Shown piece after piece: positions 42,685-52,800 of a DNA stretch of 64,000 nt. A program made the translations under genes and the position numbers. The stretch comes from DTU053 sp012520115 (GTDB lineage Bacteria; Bacillota; Clostridia; Oscillospirales; Acutalibacteraceae): NCBI GenBank assembly GCA_050953725.1, contig JBMNNB010000001.1, positions 186,001 to 250,000 of the forward strand. The letters run 5' to 3'. How positions within the stretch are numbered: position 1 is the first letter of the stretch; each line of letters opens with the position of its first letter. Below the pieces are notes generated by a model, which saw only the letters and a program-made list of their open reading frames with translations, searched no databases and was not told where the DNA came from.

Positions 42685-45267
42685 TCAGTCTTTGCGCCTT
42701 ACAATAATCCCCTCGTCGGCGGTGACCTTTATGTCCGCCTTGCCGTCTTTGCGCCTTATCTCCACGGTGATTCTGCCGCTTTCGGTCAACATAGAACCCT
42801 TGACATAGCTTAAAGAGGGAATATCAGCGGGCTCAATCGTCACATCCTTAAAGCCCACCGTGCCCTCGGTGTTCTTTATGCCGAGAATATAACCGAAAAG
42901 ATGCTCCACGCTTCCGCCGAACATCGGATGGCTGTGGGAGTTGCTGCCCTCCCATTCCTCCCAGAGCGTTGTTGCGCCGTGCTCTCTCATAGTATGGAAT
43001 GAGACCTCGCTCTTGTTTGTGAGCAGCTTAAAGGCCAGCTCCCCGTATCCGTTTTTGAAAAGCACATTGAGCAATATATATGTGCCGAAGATGCCCGTAT
43101 CGAACCTGCCCAGAGCGCTGTACTTGCTTACAATGTTCTGCAATGTTCTCTCGTCACCCAGACCTAAATCATAAGCAAAGGCGTCAGCGCCCTGAATGCC
43201 CTCAAGGAAGCTGCCTGTCTCGGGGGAGTAGTAAGCATCATACAAAGCCTCAGTGCAGTCGCGTATTACCTTGTTCAAATACTCGTTGTCGGCGTCAATG
43301 CCTATAATCTTCGACGTTTCAAGGGCAATCCTTGCGCACTTGATAAGATAATAGGTGTTTACAAAGGGCTCTGGTATTTCAATCTTATTATGGGGAGTAC
43401 ACCAGTCGCCCAGACACCAGCCGCCCTCCTCCTCTCTGACAACAAGGTTGTTCTCAGAGCGTGAAACCATATACTGAACATACTTGACCATATTCGGATA
43501 ATACTCTTCAAGTACATTTTTATCGCCGAAATAGCGGTAGAAGTTATAGGGCACAATGGCAATGGCTCCGCCCCAGCCTCCCGGGCCGCCGCCTCCGCCG
43601 TAGAAGGGAGCCGTGTGCTGAACATGGCCGCCGAATCTGTCCTGACTGTCGGCAATGTCACGCATCCACTTTTGGTACATCTCCTTAGAGGACAGGGTAG
43701 TCATACATGCGCCGGAAGCAATCTGACCGTCACCGGTGTAGCCGAGCCTCTCCCTGTGGGGGCAGTCGGAGGGCACGCAGCAGTGAATATTATTGAGCTG
43801 AGTCCTTATATATGCTTCATAGTACCAGTTAAGCAGCTCGTCAGAGCTATAGAATTCCGAGGTATTCTCTATATTCGTATGAATGACCCTGAACTCTACC
43901 GGTTCGGCGGCGCCGATAATCTCAAAATAGCGTCCCGCATGCCAGGTAAAGCGAGGATAATACAGGCTCTCGTCCTTGCCGTTGTGAATATAGAAGTCCT
44001 GCTGCAAGCGATGAGTGCCGCCGGCAGAGTAAAAATTCAGCGTACCGTCTTCGTTTATCTCCTCAGAAACACGCAAAAAGGCGGTTTCATTAATGCGGCT
44101 TTTCGGCGGGAATTTGAGCACAGGATAGCCCGCCACATTTTCGCCTATATCATATACCGCATAATCGCCCTTCTTGATTAATAAAATGGGCTTAATAGTC
44201 CTGACAGCCCTGTCCGCAGGGCAGACCTGCTTTTCGAGTATGCTTTTGGGAGCGGCAACAACAACCGGCTCATACCAGTCAGAGTCATCAAAGCCTACAT
44301 TATTCCAGCCCTCCGGCTCTTTTCTTAAATTCTGAATCTCGCCGAAATAGATATTGGTCTTAAGCACAAAGCTCTCATTCATGCGAACCGACGAGTCGGA
44401 AACAATCCGCTCAGTTTCGCCGTTTTCGTATGTAATATTAATAAGGAAAGCGAGCTTAATGTCACCGCAGCGTGTAAAGCCCTCGTTGCGGCTCTCATGC
44501 TGACCGTAAAATCCGTTGCCCACATGGACACCCAGCGCATTTTCGCCCTCTTTTATATAAGGGGTAATATCGTACTCAAGATAATAAATCCTGTGTGTCA
44601 GGGTGTCATAAATGGGCATGTTGATTTTAGACAAATCCCTGTACTCGTAATTAGTCCATGCGGGGACATTCAAATCCTCTGTAATCCTCTCGCCGTTTAC
44701 ATAAAACTCCCCGAAGCCGAGAGTGCAGACCCGAAGACTTGCGCTCTTTATTTTCTGCCCCGCATTAAAACTCTTTCTTGCGAGGAAGGCCTCTGCGTTC
44801 TTGCGGAACATAAGCCACTGACAGCCTTTAAAATCAAGGCATTTCGCCATATCAACATGAGGAATGTGCCCGTCCATGTATTCGAGACCGTAGGGGACAA
44901 AGCCGCATTTCTCATAGAAGGGGACCGCATAGGTCTGTGCTCCGAGAATCAGCCTTACGGCACCTTTTTCCTCGGCCCTTTCAGCCAGCAGATTCACAAC
45001 CTTTTCGCCTATGCCTCGTCCTCTGTATTCCTTGTCAACGGCTATTCTGCCGAGCTTGTAAACTCCGTTGCCCTTGTCTAATATCCGTCCGCAGGCAATC
45101 TCCCTGCCCTTGTCATAGATTACAAGGTGTTCTGCAACATCGTCGAGCACATCGAATTCCTCCGCCTCGGAGTAGTTCTGCTCATGGACAAATACACGCA
45201 GCCTTACTTTTTTTGCATCCGAATAGTCTTCGCCGGGGGTTATCCATTTCACTTCATATTCAAACAT
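42685..45267 (-). CDS. GNAT acetyltransferase fused to GH78 alpha-L-rhamnosidase
   Basis: An 860-residue two-part protein. Residues about 1-150 form a GNAT N-acetyltransferase: the RLRVFVHEQNYSEAEEFDVLDDVAEHLVIY segment of the ElaA/YjcF type, then LGRIAVDKEYRGRGIGEKVV, the acetyl-CoA pyrophosphate loop, and FYEKCGFVPYG. From about 160 a complete alpha-L-rhamnosidase follows: an LRVCTLGFGEFYVNGERI N-terminal beta domain, the catalytic DCPHRERLGYTGDGQ, and a six-hairpin barrel with GHVQHTAPF and a TTLWEEWEGSNSHSHPMFG block. No stop or frameshift lies at the junction. There is no signal peptide, so it acts in the cytoplasm. The start at 45267 is supported by an AGGGTG site and a promoter that begins transcription after the alternative ATG at 45312. 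Confidence 0.9.
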   Translation of the reverse strand: MFEYEVKWITPGEDYSDAKKVRLRVFVHEQNYSEAEEFDVLDDVAEHLVIYDKGREIACGRILDKGNGVYKLGRIAVDKEYRGRGIGEKVVNLLAERAEEKGAVRLILGAQTYAVPFYEKCGFVPYGLEYMDGHIPHVDMAKCLDFKGCQWLMFRKNAEAFLARKSFNAGQKIKSASLRVCTLGFGEFYVNGERITEDLNVPAWTNYEYRDLSKINMPIYDTLTHRIYYLEYDITPYIKEGENALGVHVGNGFYGQHESRNEGFTRCGDIKLAFLINITYENGETERIVSDSSVRMNESFVLKTNIYFGEIQNLRKEPEGWNNVGFDDSDWYEPVVVAAPKSILEKQVCPADRAVRTIKPILLIKKGDYAVYDIGENVAGYPVLKFPPKSRINETAFLRVSEEINEDGTLNFYSAGGTHRLQQDFYIHNGKDESLYYPRFTWHAGRYFEIIGAAEPVEFRVIHTNIENTSEFYSSDELLNWYYEAYIRTQLNNIHCCVPSDCPHRERLGYTGDGQIASGACMTTLSSKEMYQKWMRDIADSQDRFGGHVQHTAPFYGGGGGPGGWGGAIAIVPYNFYRYFGDKNVLEEYYPNMVKYVQYMVSRSENNLVVREEEGGWCLGDWCTPHNKIEIPEPFVNTYYLIKCARIALETSKIIGIDADNEYLNKVIRDCTEALYDAYYSPETGSFLEGIQGADAFAYDLGLGDERTLQNIVSKYSALGRFDTGIFGTYILLNVLFKNGYGELAFKLLTNKSEVSFHTMREHGATTLWEEWEGSNSHSHPMFGGSVEHLFGYILGIKNTEGTVGFKDVTIEPADIPSLSYVKGSMLTESGRITVEIRRKDGKADIKVTADEGIIVRRKD

Positions 45268-45298
45268 ATTAACACCCTTTAACCTCTTTGTTATAGGA

Positions 45299-45327
45299 AG
45301 TTTAGCATACAAGGCCGCTTAATACAA
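45299..45327 (-). promoter_or_regulatory. Sigma-A-type promoter for the GNAT-GH78 gene
   Basis: On the minus strand: TTGTAT (45327-45322), a 17-bp spacer and TAAACT (45304-45299). Confidence 0.5.
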
Positions 45328-45379
45328 TATGGAATAAACGCCTTAAAAGCCCGCTGCTGTTGACGCATACAGATTTCTC

Positions 45380-45407
45380 TTGATAATATCGCTTTTTGTG
45401 CTATACT
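45380..45407 (+). promoter_or_regulatory. Sigma-A-type promoter for the TIM-barrel isomerase-like gene
   Basis: TTGATA (45380-45385), a 16-bp spacer and TATACT (45402-45407). It is divergent from the promoter of the rhamnosidase fusion. Confidence 0.7.
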
Positions 45408-45461
45408 ATATGTTGAGTTTTTATGTATATGCTCAGATTTTGATATAAAGGAGCTTTGATT

Positions 45462-46241
45462 ATGGGAGCACAGCCTAAGCTTGGAGTTCAGCTTTATACT
45501 TTGAGGGAATATATCAGGAATTACGAGGACACCGAAAAAACCTTTGCCTTTCTTCAGGAACTCGGCGTAAACGTCATTCAGATTTCGGGCATCGGTGATT
45601 TTCCGGCAATAGAGCAGGCAGAGCTTGTCCGCAAATACGGCATGGATGTCTGCGTCACACACAAGTCCTTTGAGAGAATGCAAAACGACCTCGATGCACT
45701 GATTGACGAGCACCTGCTTTTAGGCTGCGACAGCATAGGAATAGGCGGCATGCCCACCTGTTACAGAGGCTCGCTGGAAGGCGCAAAGGCTTTTATAAAG
45801 GAAGCCGAAAGAATCGGCAAACATATGAGAAAGCGTGGAGTAAGATTTAATTACCACAATCACGATTTCGAGTTTTTAGCATACGACGGCCGCAGAGTAA
45901 TGGATGTCCTTATCGAGGACTCAGACCCTGAGCTTATCTGGTTCGTGCCCGATGTGGCATGGATGCAGATTGCCGGCGAAAATCCCGCACAGTACATAAA
46001 GAAAATGCAGAACCGTATAAAGGTACTGCATTTCAAGGATTTTATCAAGAATGAAGACGGCAGGCAGTTTACTGAAATCGGCCTCGGCCAGTGCGACCTT
46101 GCGGGCTGCTATAAGGCTTGCGTCGAAATGGGCGTTCCCTACATCGTATATGAGCAGGACTCCGGTTTTGCAGTCAATGCCCTCGAGTCCACTAAGGTCA
46201 GCTTCGAGAATATGAAGAAAATCGCTCTGGAAAACGCATAA
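45462..46241 (+). CDS. Sugar phosphate isomerase/epimerase family TIM-barrel protein
   Basis: The 259-residue protein belongs to the IolE/xylose-isomerase-like superfamily. It starts PKLGVQLYTLREYIRNYEDTEK, typical of this group. Metal-site elements follow: VRFNYHNHDFEF, the Asp in WFVPDVAWMQIAGENP, VLHFKDFIKNEDG and VPYIVYEQDSGF. Related proteins are inosose dehydratases and sugar epimerases, and the substrate here is unknown. The ATG at 45462 follows AAAGGAGC; an upstream TTG is not needed. Divergent transcription from the rhamnosidase fusion suggests both may serve glycan-derived sugars, which is inference. Confidence 0.88.
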   Translation: MGAQPKLGVQLYTLREYIRNYEDTEKTFAFLQELGVNVIQISGIGDFPAIEQAELVRKYGMDVCVTHKSFERMQNDLDALIDEHLLLGCDSIGIGGMPTCYRGSLEGAKAFIKEAERIGKHMRKRGVRFNYHNHDFEFLAYDGRRVMDVLIEDSDPELIWFVPDVAWMQIAGENPAQYIKKMQNRIKVLHFKDFIKNEDGRQFTEIGLGQCDLAGCYKACVEMGVPYIVYEQDSGFAVNALESTKVSFENMKKIALENA

Positions 46242-46247
46242 ACGGGG

Positions 46248-46580
46248 CTAACTTGTATAATCCTCAATAACACGGGCAAGATTTTCGTCACCGAATACGG
46301 TTATGCCGTCTTGAAGAATCTCGGCATCGGCAGGGGGCAGGCTGAACAGATATACGTCTAAGATTTCGGCAGGCTCAGTGCTGTCCTCTATAAAGACGGC
46401 AATCTTTTCGTCATAGGCCCTTATTGTATACTTAGTGTTTGAAACCGTTACTTCCGTGCTAAGCCCCTCAACCTTCTCCGCTTTTCCGCCCGCCGCCCGG
46501 GACTGTGCTATCCAGACGGGCACAGAAAAGGCACAGAGTATAAGCATGCACGGGATTATCAGTTTTCTCGTTTTCAGCAT
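46248..46580 (-). CDS. BofC C-terminal-domain-like membrane-anchored protein
   Basis: The 110-residue protein has an N-terminal hydrophobic segment (LIIPCMLILCAFSVPVWIAQ) that acts as a signal or anchor. A small domain follows: TKYTIRAYDEKIAVFIEDSTEPAEILDVYLFSLPPADAEILQDGITVFGDENLARVIEDYTS. This pattern, with the Y-I-(R/V)-x-Y-x-x-KIAVF opening and the terminal L-x-x-x-x-EDY-(T/S)-S, matches the C-terminal domain of BofC, a forespore protein that influences pro-sigma-K processing in Bacillus. The N-terminal BofC domain is absent. It is convergent with the isomerase-like gene. Confidence 0.7.
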   Translation of the reverse strand: MLKTRKLIIPCMLILCAFSVPVWIAQSRAAGGKAEKVEGLSTEVTVSNTKYTIRAYDEKIAVFIEDSTEPAEILDVYLFSLPPADAEILQDGITVFGDENLARVIEDYTS

Positions 46581-46749
46581 ATCGAAGCCCCCTAATCCTT
46601 AATAAATATAAACGCCCTCATGGTTTATTTTGCTATGAATTTACGTTGTTTATTCAATTTCCTGCAAAATCAAGCCTGAAGCTATAAAACAAAAGGGATT
46701 TATATATACATCACACGCAAGTAAAATTACTTTACAGCCGCAAAGCCAC

Positions 46750-46771
46750 TGTAAAGCATTGAAGCTTTACA
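46750..46771. promoter_or_regulatory. Palindrome TGTAAAGC-N6-GCTTTACA, copy 2, upstream of the penicillin-binding protein
   Basis: Exact 8-bp arms (46750-46757 and 46764-46771), the same as at 41895-41916. An additional GTAAA...TTTAC inverted pair lies at about 46721-46735. It sits 50-75 bp before the start codon of the class A PBP gene. Confidence 0.65.
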
Positions 46772-46822
46772 AAATTAAGGCTTCATTTCTGCATTCGACC
46801 TTAAAAGGAGGCAACAGCCCTG

Positions 46823-49069
46823 ATGGGAGATTTTTTGAAAAAGCTCAATCCCCTGGCTGAAAAACAATTCAAGAAGAAAAGTAAAAAGAAAAAGACCCGC
46901 AGGCAGCATTCTAAGGCATTCAATACTTTTCTTACAGTTATTCTGAGCTTGGCTATAATCGCAATCATATCGGTCACTTCCGTCGCAGTCTATGTGCTTC
47001 ACGACATTGTCAGCTTTGCGAACGGCGAGGTTGCCATTGACCTTAACGAGTACATGCTTAATCAAAGCCAGACCACCATTCTTTACGGCTATGACAAAAG
47101 CGGTAAAGAGGTTGAAATCGCAAGGCTCCACGGCAATGAGAACCGCATCTGGGTATCCCTTGACGAAATGCCCGAAAGCCTGATAGACGCCTATGTCGCC
47201 ATTGAGGATAAACGTTTCTGGGACCATTCGGGAGTTGACTGGAGGCGTACGTTCTCCGTTGTGGTAAAATACAAGTTCGGTCAGGGCGGCTCGACTATAA
47301 CCCAGCAGCTAATAAAGAACCTGACGGGCGAGAACGGCAGAACCTTCATCAGAAAATACAGGGAAATATTGCAGGCTCTGAATCTCGAAAAGCACTCATC
47401 TAAAGAAAAAATCCTCGAAACCTACCTTAACACCCTCTATCTTGACGAGGGCTGCTACGGCGTTCAGACGGCCTCCGAGTTCTATTTCGGCAAGGATGTC
47501 AGCGAGCTGAATCTGGCCGAAAGCGCCTGCCTTGCGGCCATTACGACGGCTCCGAGAACATATAACCCCATCCGAAACCCCGAGAACAACAGAAGAAGGC
47601 AGAAGCTCTGCCTTGACTATATGCTCGAGCAGGGCAAGATTTCTAAGGAAGAATACGACGAGGCTTTAAACTACGAGCTTATTTTAACCAACAGTGAAAA
47701 ATATGTACCCAAGCAGGACAGCAGCAAGGTCACAACCGAGAAGAAGGACACATACCAGAGCTATTATGTCGACTATGTAATCGACAAGGTAATCGCAGAC
47801 CTTAAAGAGCAGTACAACTACACCTATAATCAGGCATGGAGAAAGCTCTACTACGGCGGACTTAAAATCTACACCGCCGTGGATATGGATATACAGTCCG
47901 TTATGGAGGACGTATATTACAACAGAACGACCCTGCCAAAGCAGAAGGACACAAAGGAAAATCCGGCGGTTCAGTCTGCCATGACCATAATGGACTATTC
48001 GGGCAGGCTTATGGGCATCGTGGGCAGAGCTGGCCCCAAGCCCGGCGACAGAAGCCTTAATATTGCCGCAAAGAGCCCGAGGCAGCCCGGCTCCTCGATT
48101 AAGCCCCTGAGCGTCTACGCACCCGCCATAGAAAAGAACTACGCCCACTGGTCAACGCTAATACAGAACTACGGCATAGTCTTAAAGAACGGCTCCGTAT
48201 GGCCCCGAAACTATGACGGCTCCGGCGCTCCCTACACTTATAAAACAATAGCTGCCGCAATTCCGCCCTCCCTCAACACAGTCCCCGCAAGGCTTGTTGA
48301 GATACTGACCCCGAAGGTCTGCTATGACTTCCTTGTAAACAACTTCCACATTACCACCACCGCATCTTCTGATATCGATATGGCGCCTATGGCAGTAGGA
48401 GCCATGAGCAAGGGCGTAACGACCCTCGAAATGGCGGCGGCCTATGCCTCTTTCGGCAACGGCGGCAAGTACTATGAGCCTACCTGCTATTACAAGGTCA
48501 CCAATAATGACGGCTCAAAGGTATATCTTCAGTCAAACGCCAAGCCAGAGCAGATTATATCAGAGGCGACTTCGGATATCATGCTCAGACTCCTTCAGAG
48601 GGTCACAACCGCCTCAAACGGTACGGGTAGAAAATACGCTGTTCCCGGCTTTGAAACCTTTGCCAAGACCGGTACAACCACCGACAATAAGGACAGATGG
48701 TTCGTCGGCGGAACACCGTACTATATCGGCGCCGTCTGGCTCGGCTATGAAACGCCGAAGGATTTGTCCCATATCTCCGGCAACCCCGCAGGCGAAACCT
48801 TCAAGACCATAATGGGCAGAATCCATAAGGGCCTCGAGCAAAAGAGCTTTACCCATTCCGATAATGTTGTAAAGAAGGTATTCTGCACTAAGACCGGCCT
48901 TTTGGCCAGCGAATACTGCACCAGCAAGGATACGGGCTGGTATAAGCTTGACTTTGTCCCCAGCACCTGCACCACCTGCAAATACGCCTCACCTGATATT
49001 AATCCGGGAGGCGCCACAGAGCCGGCGGAAGGCAGCGAGGAAACACAGCCTGTAACCGCAGCACCTTAA
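46823..49069 (+). CDS. Class A penicillin-binding protein (PBP1A-type glycosyltransferase/transpeptidase)
   Basis: The 748-residue bifunctional peptidoglycan synthase has a basic cytoplasmic tail (KKKSKKKKTRRQ) and one membrane helix (about 35-58). The GT51 glycosyltransferase domain has the catalytic Glu128 in AIEDKRFWDHSGVDWRR, GQGGSTITQQLIKNL, and the second Glu region KEKILETYLNTLYLDEG. The transpeptidase domain has S424-x-x-K in PGSSIKPL, an S-x-N-like segment, and K615-T-G in FAKTGTTTDNKDRWFVGG. The C-terminus (SEYCTSKDTGWY) includes paired cysteines and a Thr/Glu-rich tail. AAGGAGG stands 12 bases before the ATG, a slightly long spacing. A shared palindrome lies just upstream. Confidence 0.95.
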   Translation: MGDFLKKLNPLAEKQFKKKSKKKKTRRQHSKAFNTFLTVILSLAIIAIISVTSVAVYVLHDIVSFANGEVAIDLNEYMLNQSQTTILYGYDKSGKEVEIARLHGNENRIWVSLDEMPESLIDAYVAIEDKRFWDHSGVDWRRTFSVVVKYKFGQGGSTITQQLIKNLTGENGRTFIRKYREILQALNLEKHSSKEKILETYLNTLYLDEGCYGVQTASEFYFGKDVSELNLAESACLAAITTAPRTYNPIRNPENNRRRQKLCLDYMLEQGKISKEEYDEALNYELILTNSEKYVPKQDSSKVTTEKKDTYQSYYVDYVIDKVIADLKEQYNYTYNQAWRKLYYGGLKIYTAVDMDIQSVMEDVYYNRTTLPKQKDTKENPAVQSAMTIMDYSGRLMGIVGRAGPKPGDRSLNIAAKSPRQPGSSIKPLSVYAPAIEKNYAHWSTLIQNYGIVLKNGSVWPRNYDGSGAPYTYKTIAAAIPPSLNTVPARLVEILTPKVCYDFLVNNFHITTTASSDIDMAPMAVGAMSKGVTTLEMAAAYASFGNGGKYYEPTCYYKVTNNDGSKVYLQSNAKPEQIISEATSDIMLRLLQRVTTASNGTGRKYAVPGFETFAKTGTTTDNKDRWFVGGTPYYIGAVWLGYETPKDLSHISGNPAGETFKTIMGRIHKGLEQKSFTHSDNVVKKVFCTKTGLLASEYCTSKDTGWYKLDFVPSTCTTCKYASPDINPGGATEPAEGSEETQPVTAAP

Positions 49070-49074
49070 AATAC

Positions 49075-49102
49075 AGCCGCCTGAGTTTCGGGCGGCTTTT
49101 TT
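49075..49102 (+). terminator. Intrinsic terminator after the penicillin-binding protein gene
   Basis: A 7-bp stem AGCCGCC (49075-49081) with GGCGGCT (49091-49097), followed by six T residues. Confidence 0.85.
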
Positions 49103-49139
49103 AAAAGTCGGGCTTTAACTTCTGTTTTCCCTCGAAGCT

Positions 49140-49233
49140 CAGACACCCTGCCCCACAACACATATAGCGCACCCCGCACCGGCGCCCACGCCGTGTGCCA
49201 CGCCCCGCACCCCCGCGCCCCCGCACCGCAACA
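49140..49233. other. C-rich spacer upstream of ruvX
   Basis: About 95 bp extremely rich in C on the plus strand (CACCCCGCACC, GCCCACGCC and CCGCACCCCCGCGCCCC type segments), unlike the flanking AT-rich sequence. It resembles in composition the repeats at 19.2-19.4 kb. No gene recognised. Confidence 0.5.
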
Positions 49234-49255
49234 AAAAGAAACAAAGGATGATTTG

Positions 49256-49672
49256 ATGATAATTCTCAGTGTGGATTACGGCGAGTCACGCACAGGGCTT
49301 GCCGTCTGCGATAAAAACGAGGTTTTAGCCTCACCCTTAAGCCCCGTCATTGTTAAGAATACGGACATGCTGATAAAAACCATAGTCGACACAGCCTTAG
49401 AATATAAGGCCGAGCTTATAGTCGTCGGCTATCCCGTCAATATGGACGGCAGCGAGGGCTTCAGGGCCGCGGCCGTAAAGGAATTTGTCGAGCGCTTGAA
49501 GCAGCATTGGGACAGACCTGTTGAGCTTTGGGACGAAAGACTCACCACCATGGGAGCGGCAAGACTGCTGAACGAAACTTCTGCAAAGGGCAAAAAGAGA
49601 AAAATGAAGCTTGACAGCGCCTCCGCCGCCCTTATTCTGCAGTCCTTCATCGACTCAAGAAAGAGCAGATAA
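49256..49672 (+). CDS. ruvX: Putative pre-16S rRNA nuclease / Holliday junction resolvase-like YqgF
   Basis: The 138-residue RNase H-fold protein of the YqgF/RuvX family processes the 5' end of 16S rRNA precursors. It begins MIILSVDYGESRTGLAVCDKNEVLASPL, with the first catalytic Asp in VDYG. IVVGYPVNMDGSEG is the second motif, VELWDERLTTMGAARLLNE the third, and the late DSASAALILQSFID supplies the final acidic residue. Length is typical. The ATG at 49256 behind AAAGGATG is chosen because longer frames would encode the C-rich spacer. Confidence 0.94.
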   Translation: MIILSVDYGESRTGLAVCDKNEVLASPLSPVIVKNTDMLIKTIVDTALEYKAELIVVGYPVNMDGSEGFRAAAVKEFVERLKQHWDRPVELWDERLTTMGAARLLNETSAKGKKRKMKLDSASAALILQSFIDSRKSR

Positions 49673-49766
49673 GCCTCCCCGATACGCCGTTTTTTAAAGC
49701 CTTGCAAAATGCAAAAACTGACTGCCGGGAAAGCATTTTCTATATGTATAAAATGGCAATATTCTA

Positions 49767-49795
49767 TTGATTTAATGCTTTATAACAGCTACAAT
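49767..49795 (+). promoter_or_regulatory. Sigma-A-type promoter for the alpha-mannosidase operon
   Basis: TTGATT (49767-49772), a 17-bp spacer and TACAAT (49790-49795). The leader is about 90 nt. Confidence 0.6.
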
Positions 49796-49891
49796 AAACA
49801 AGAGCAAAAAGCTGAAAGCGTCAGCTTAAAACAGAGCAAATTATGAGCAGTTCATAACGTGAGTTGCCGATAAAAAAACAGGAGGTTTACT

Positions 49892-52800
49892 ATGGCTTCT
49901 TTTGACATTGATCCCTTCCGTGACAAAAACTCTGAAAGGTACATGCTTTCCAAGAGAATTGGAAAGCTGGCCGATGCGCTTGCTTCCGAATATATGTACA
50001 CCGATTCCGAGCCCCTCGGAGGCTTCTATTACAGAGACGGTCAGTATTCCCCCGCGCAGATAAACGAGGGCGAATGGGTTCCCTTCGACACCGAAAAGGA
50101 CTGGTGGGGCTATCCCGAGTGCTACTGCTGGTTTAAACACAGCTTTGAGATTCCCGAGCGCTTTAAGGGCAAGACCGTAATCTACAGGGTCTACCCCTAT
50201 GACAGCGGCGCATGGAACGAGAGAAATCCGCAGCTTATTATTTTCATTGACGGCAAAACGGTTCAGGGCGTCGACCCGAATCACAGGGATGTAAGATTAC
50301 TTGACAAGGCTGTCGGCGGCGAGAAGTTCAACATACAGATTAACGCCTACACGGACCCCTTCCAGTGGAAGGGTCAGGTCAGAATGCGTGCAAAGCTCCT
50401 GACCGTTGACGAGGATGTCGTCAAGCTCTACTATCACATCAAAACTCCCTTAGATGCGGCTAATCTCTTAGGCCCCGATGATCTGGCAAGGATAGAGATT
50501 ATTGACAAGCTCAACACGGCCGTATCCATGATCGAATTCGGCGCACCGCAGCAGGAGTTCAAAAGAAGCGTACTCGAAACAATAGATTATCTTGAAGAAA
50601 ACCTATTCGGCAAAGGCATGCCCCCTGTCGAGGTCACCGCAATAGGCCATACTCACATCGACGTTGCATGGCTCTGGAGGCTCCGTCAGACAAGGGACAA
50701 GGCAGGCAGGTCCTTTGCTTCCGTCCTGAAGATGATGGAGGAGAACCCCGAATACAAATTCATGTCCCCCCAGGCGCAGCTCTATGACTTTGTTAAGAAG
50801 GACTATCCCGATGTATATGAGGGCATCAAGCAGAGAGTCAGGGAAGGCCGCTGGGAGGTCGAAGGCGGCATGTGGGTCGAGGCCGACACGAACATCTCCT
50901 CCGGCGAGTCCCTTGTAAGGCAGTTCTTAGTGGGTAAGAGGTTCTTCCGCCGTGAGTTCGGCAAAGACTGCAAGATTCTGTGGCTGCCCGACGTTTTCGG
51001 CTACACGGCTTCGCTGCCCCAGATTATGAAGGGCTGCGGCATCGACTACTTTATGACCACAAAGATTTCCTGGAACGAATACAATATGATACCCTACGAC
51101 ACCTTTATGTGGCAGGGCATCGACGGCTCCGAAATCCTCTCGCACTTCATCCCCGCACAGGATTACGGCAACGAGCCGAGGCGCAGGTTCCAGACTACAT
51201 ATAACGCATATCTCGAGCCCAATCAGGTCATGGGCGGCTGGGAGAGATACCAGCAGAAGGACCTCAATAAAAACATCCTGTTCTCCTACGGCTACGGCGA
51301 CGGCGGCGGCGGTCCCACTCAGGATATGATAGAGCAGGGCAGAAGAATGGCAAAGGGCATACCCGGTGTTCCCGTTGTCAAGTTCGAGTTCGCCCGCAAG
51401 TTCTTCGACCGCTTAAAGAAGGACGTAGAGGGACATAAGCGCCTGCCCAAGTGGTGCGGCGAGCTGTATCTGGAGTTCCACAGAGGCGTTCTGACCACAC
51501 AGGCCATTAATAAGCGCTACAACAGAAAGTCAGAGGTTCTGTATCAGAACATAGAAAACGCCGCAGTGCTTGAAAAGGCAGTCACAAACAGCGGCTTTGA
51601 AAGATACCCCTCAACGGGCATTGACAAGGGCTGGGAGATAATCCTTCTCAACCAGTTCCACGACATCATCCCCGGCTCCTCAATAAAAGAGGTTTATGAG
51701 GATTCCAAGGCTCAGTACGAGCAAATAACGCAGGACGGCGAGTATATGCTGTCAAGCTCACTGAGCAGAATCGCTAAGGGCGTTGCCGCAGAGGGCAGAG
51801 TGCTTGTCGTATTCAATACTCTGGGAAGCATCAGAAATGACATAGTCGAAACCGACGCACCCTTTGCAGACGACTTTACCTTAATCGATTCCGACGGCAG
51901 GACCGTGCCTTATCAGAGGACCTTTGACGGCAAGATAGTATTCTTTGCCGAGAATGTCCCCGCAAAGGGCTACAAGTCATACCTTGTAACCCCCGCACCC
52001 TATGCGGACAACAGCACCGCAGCCGTATTCAACGGCAACAAGGTCACCTCACGCTTCTTCAATATCGAGTTCGACGGCGATATGAACATAGAGAAGCTCT
52101 TTGACAAGAAAACGGGCAGGCAGGTAGCCCCCGAGGGCAAGAAGCTTAATCAGCTCATCGCCTATGAGGACCGCCCCTTCAACCACGACGCATGGAATGT
52201 CAACTGCTATTTCGAGGAGAAGGCAATCGAGATAAACGACGTTCTCAACGCACGGGTAATCGAAAACGGCCCCGTCAGAGCCGTTATGATGATTGTCCGC
52301 AGGTTCAGAAATTCGCTTATCACCCAGTACCTCAAGATTTACAACAATATTGACCGTATCGATGTTCAGAATGTGGTTGATTGGAAGGAGTCCCACCTTA
52401 TAGTAAAGGCCCTCTTCCCGGTGGATGTAAACGCTGTCAAGGCAACCTTCGACATTCAGTTCGGCAATATCGAAAGAGCAACCCACAACAACACCCTCTG
52501 GGAGTTTGCACAGTTTGAGGTAGCAGCACAGAAGTGGGCGGATCTCAGCGACAACAGCTTCGGTCTTTCGGTGCTGAATGACTGCAAGTACGGCTACGAT
52601 GTCAAGAACGGCCTTATGCGCCTGTCCCTGATTCGCTGCCAGAACCACCCCTTCAAGGGTCAGGACCAGCATGTCCACTACTTTACATATTCGATTTATC
52701 CGCACTCCGGCCCGGTTCAGGAGTCAGAGGTAGTCGCTCACGGCTATAACCTTAACTACCCGCTCTTAGCCTATGCCGGTGACGGCCTCGGCGATCTGCC

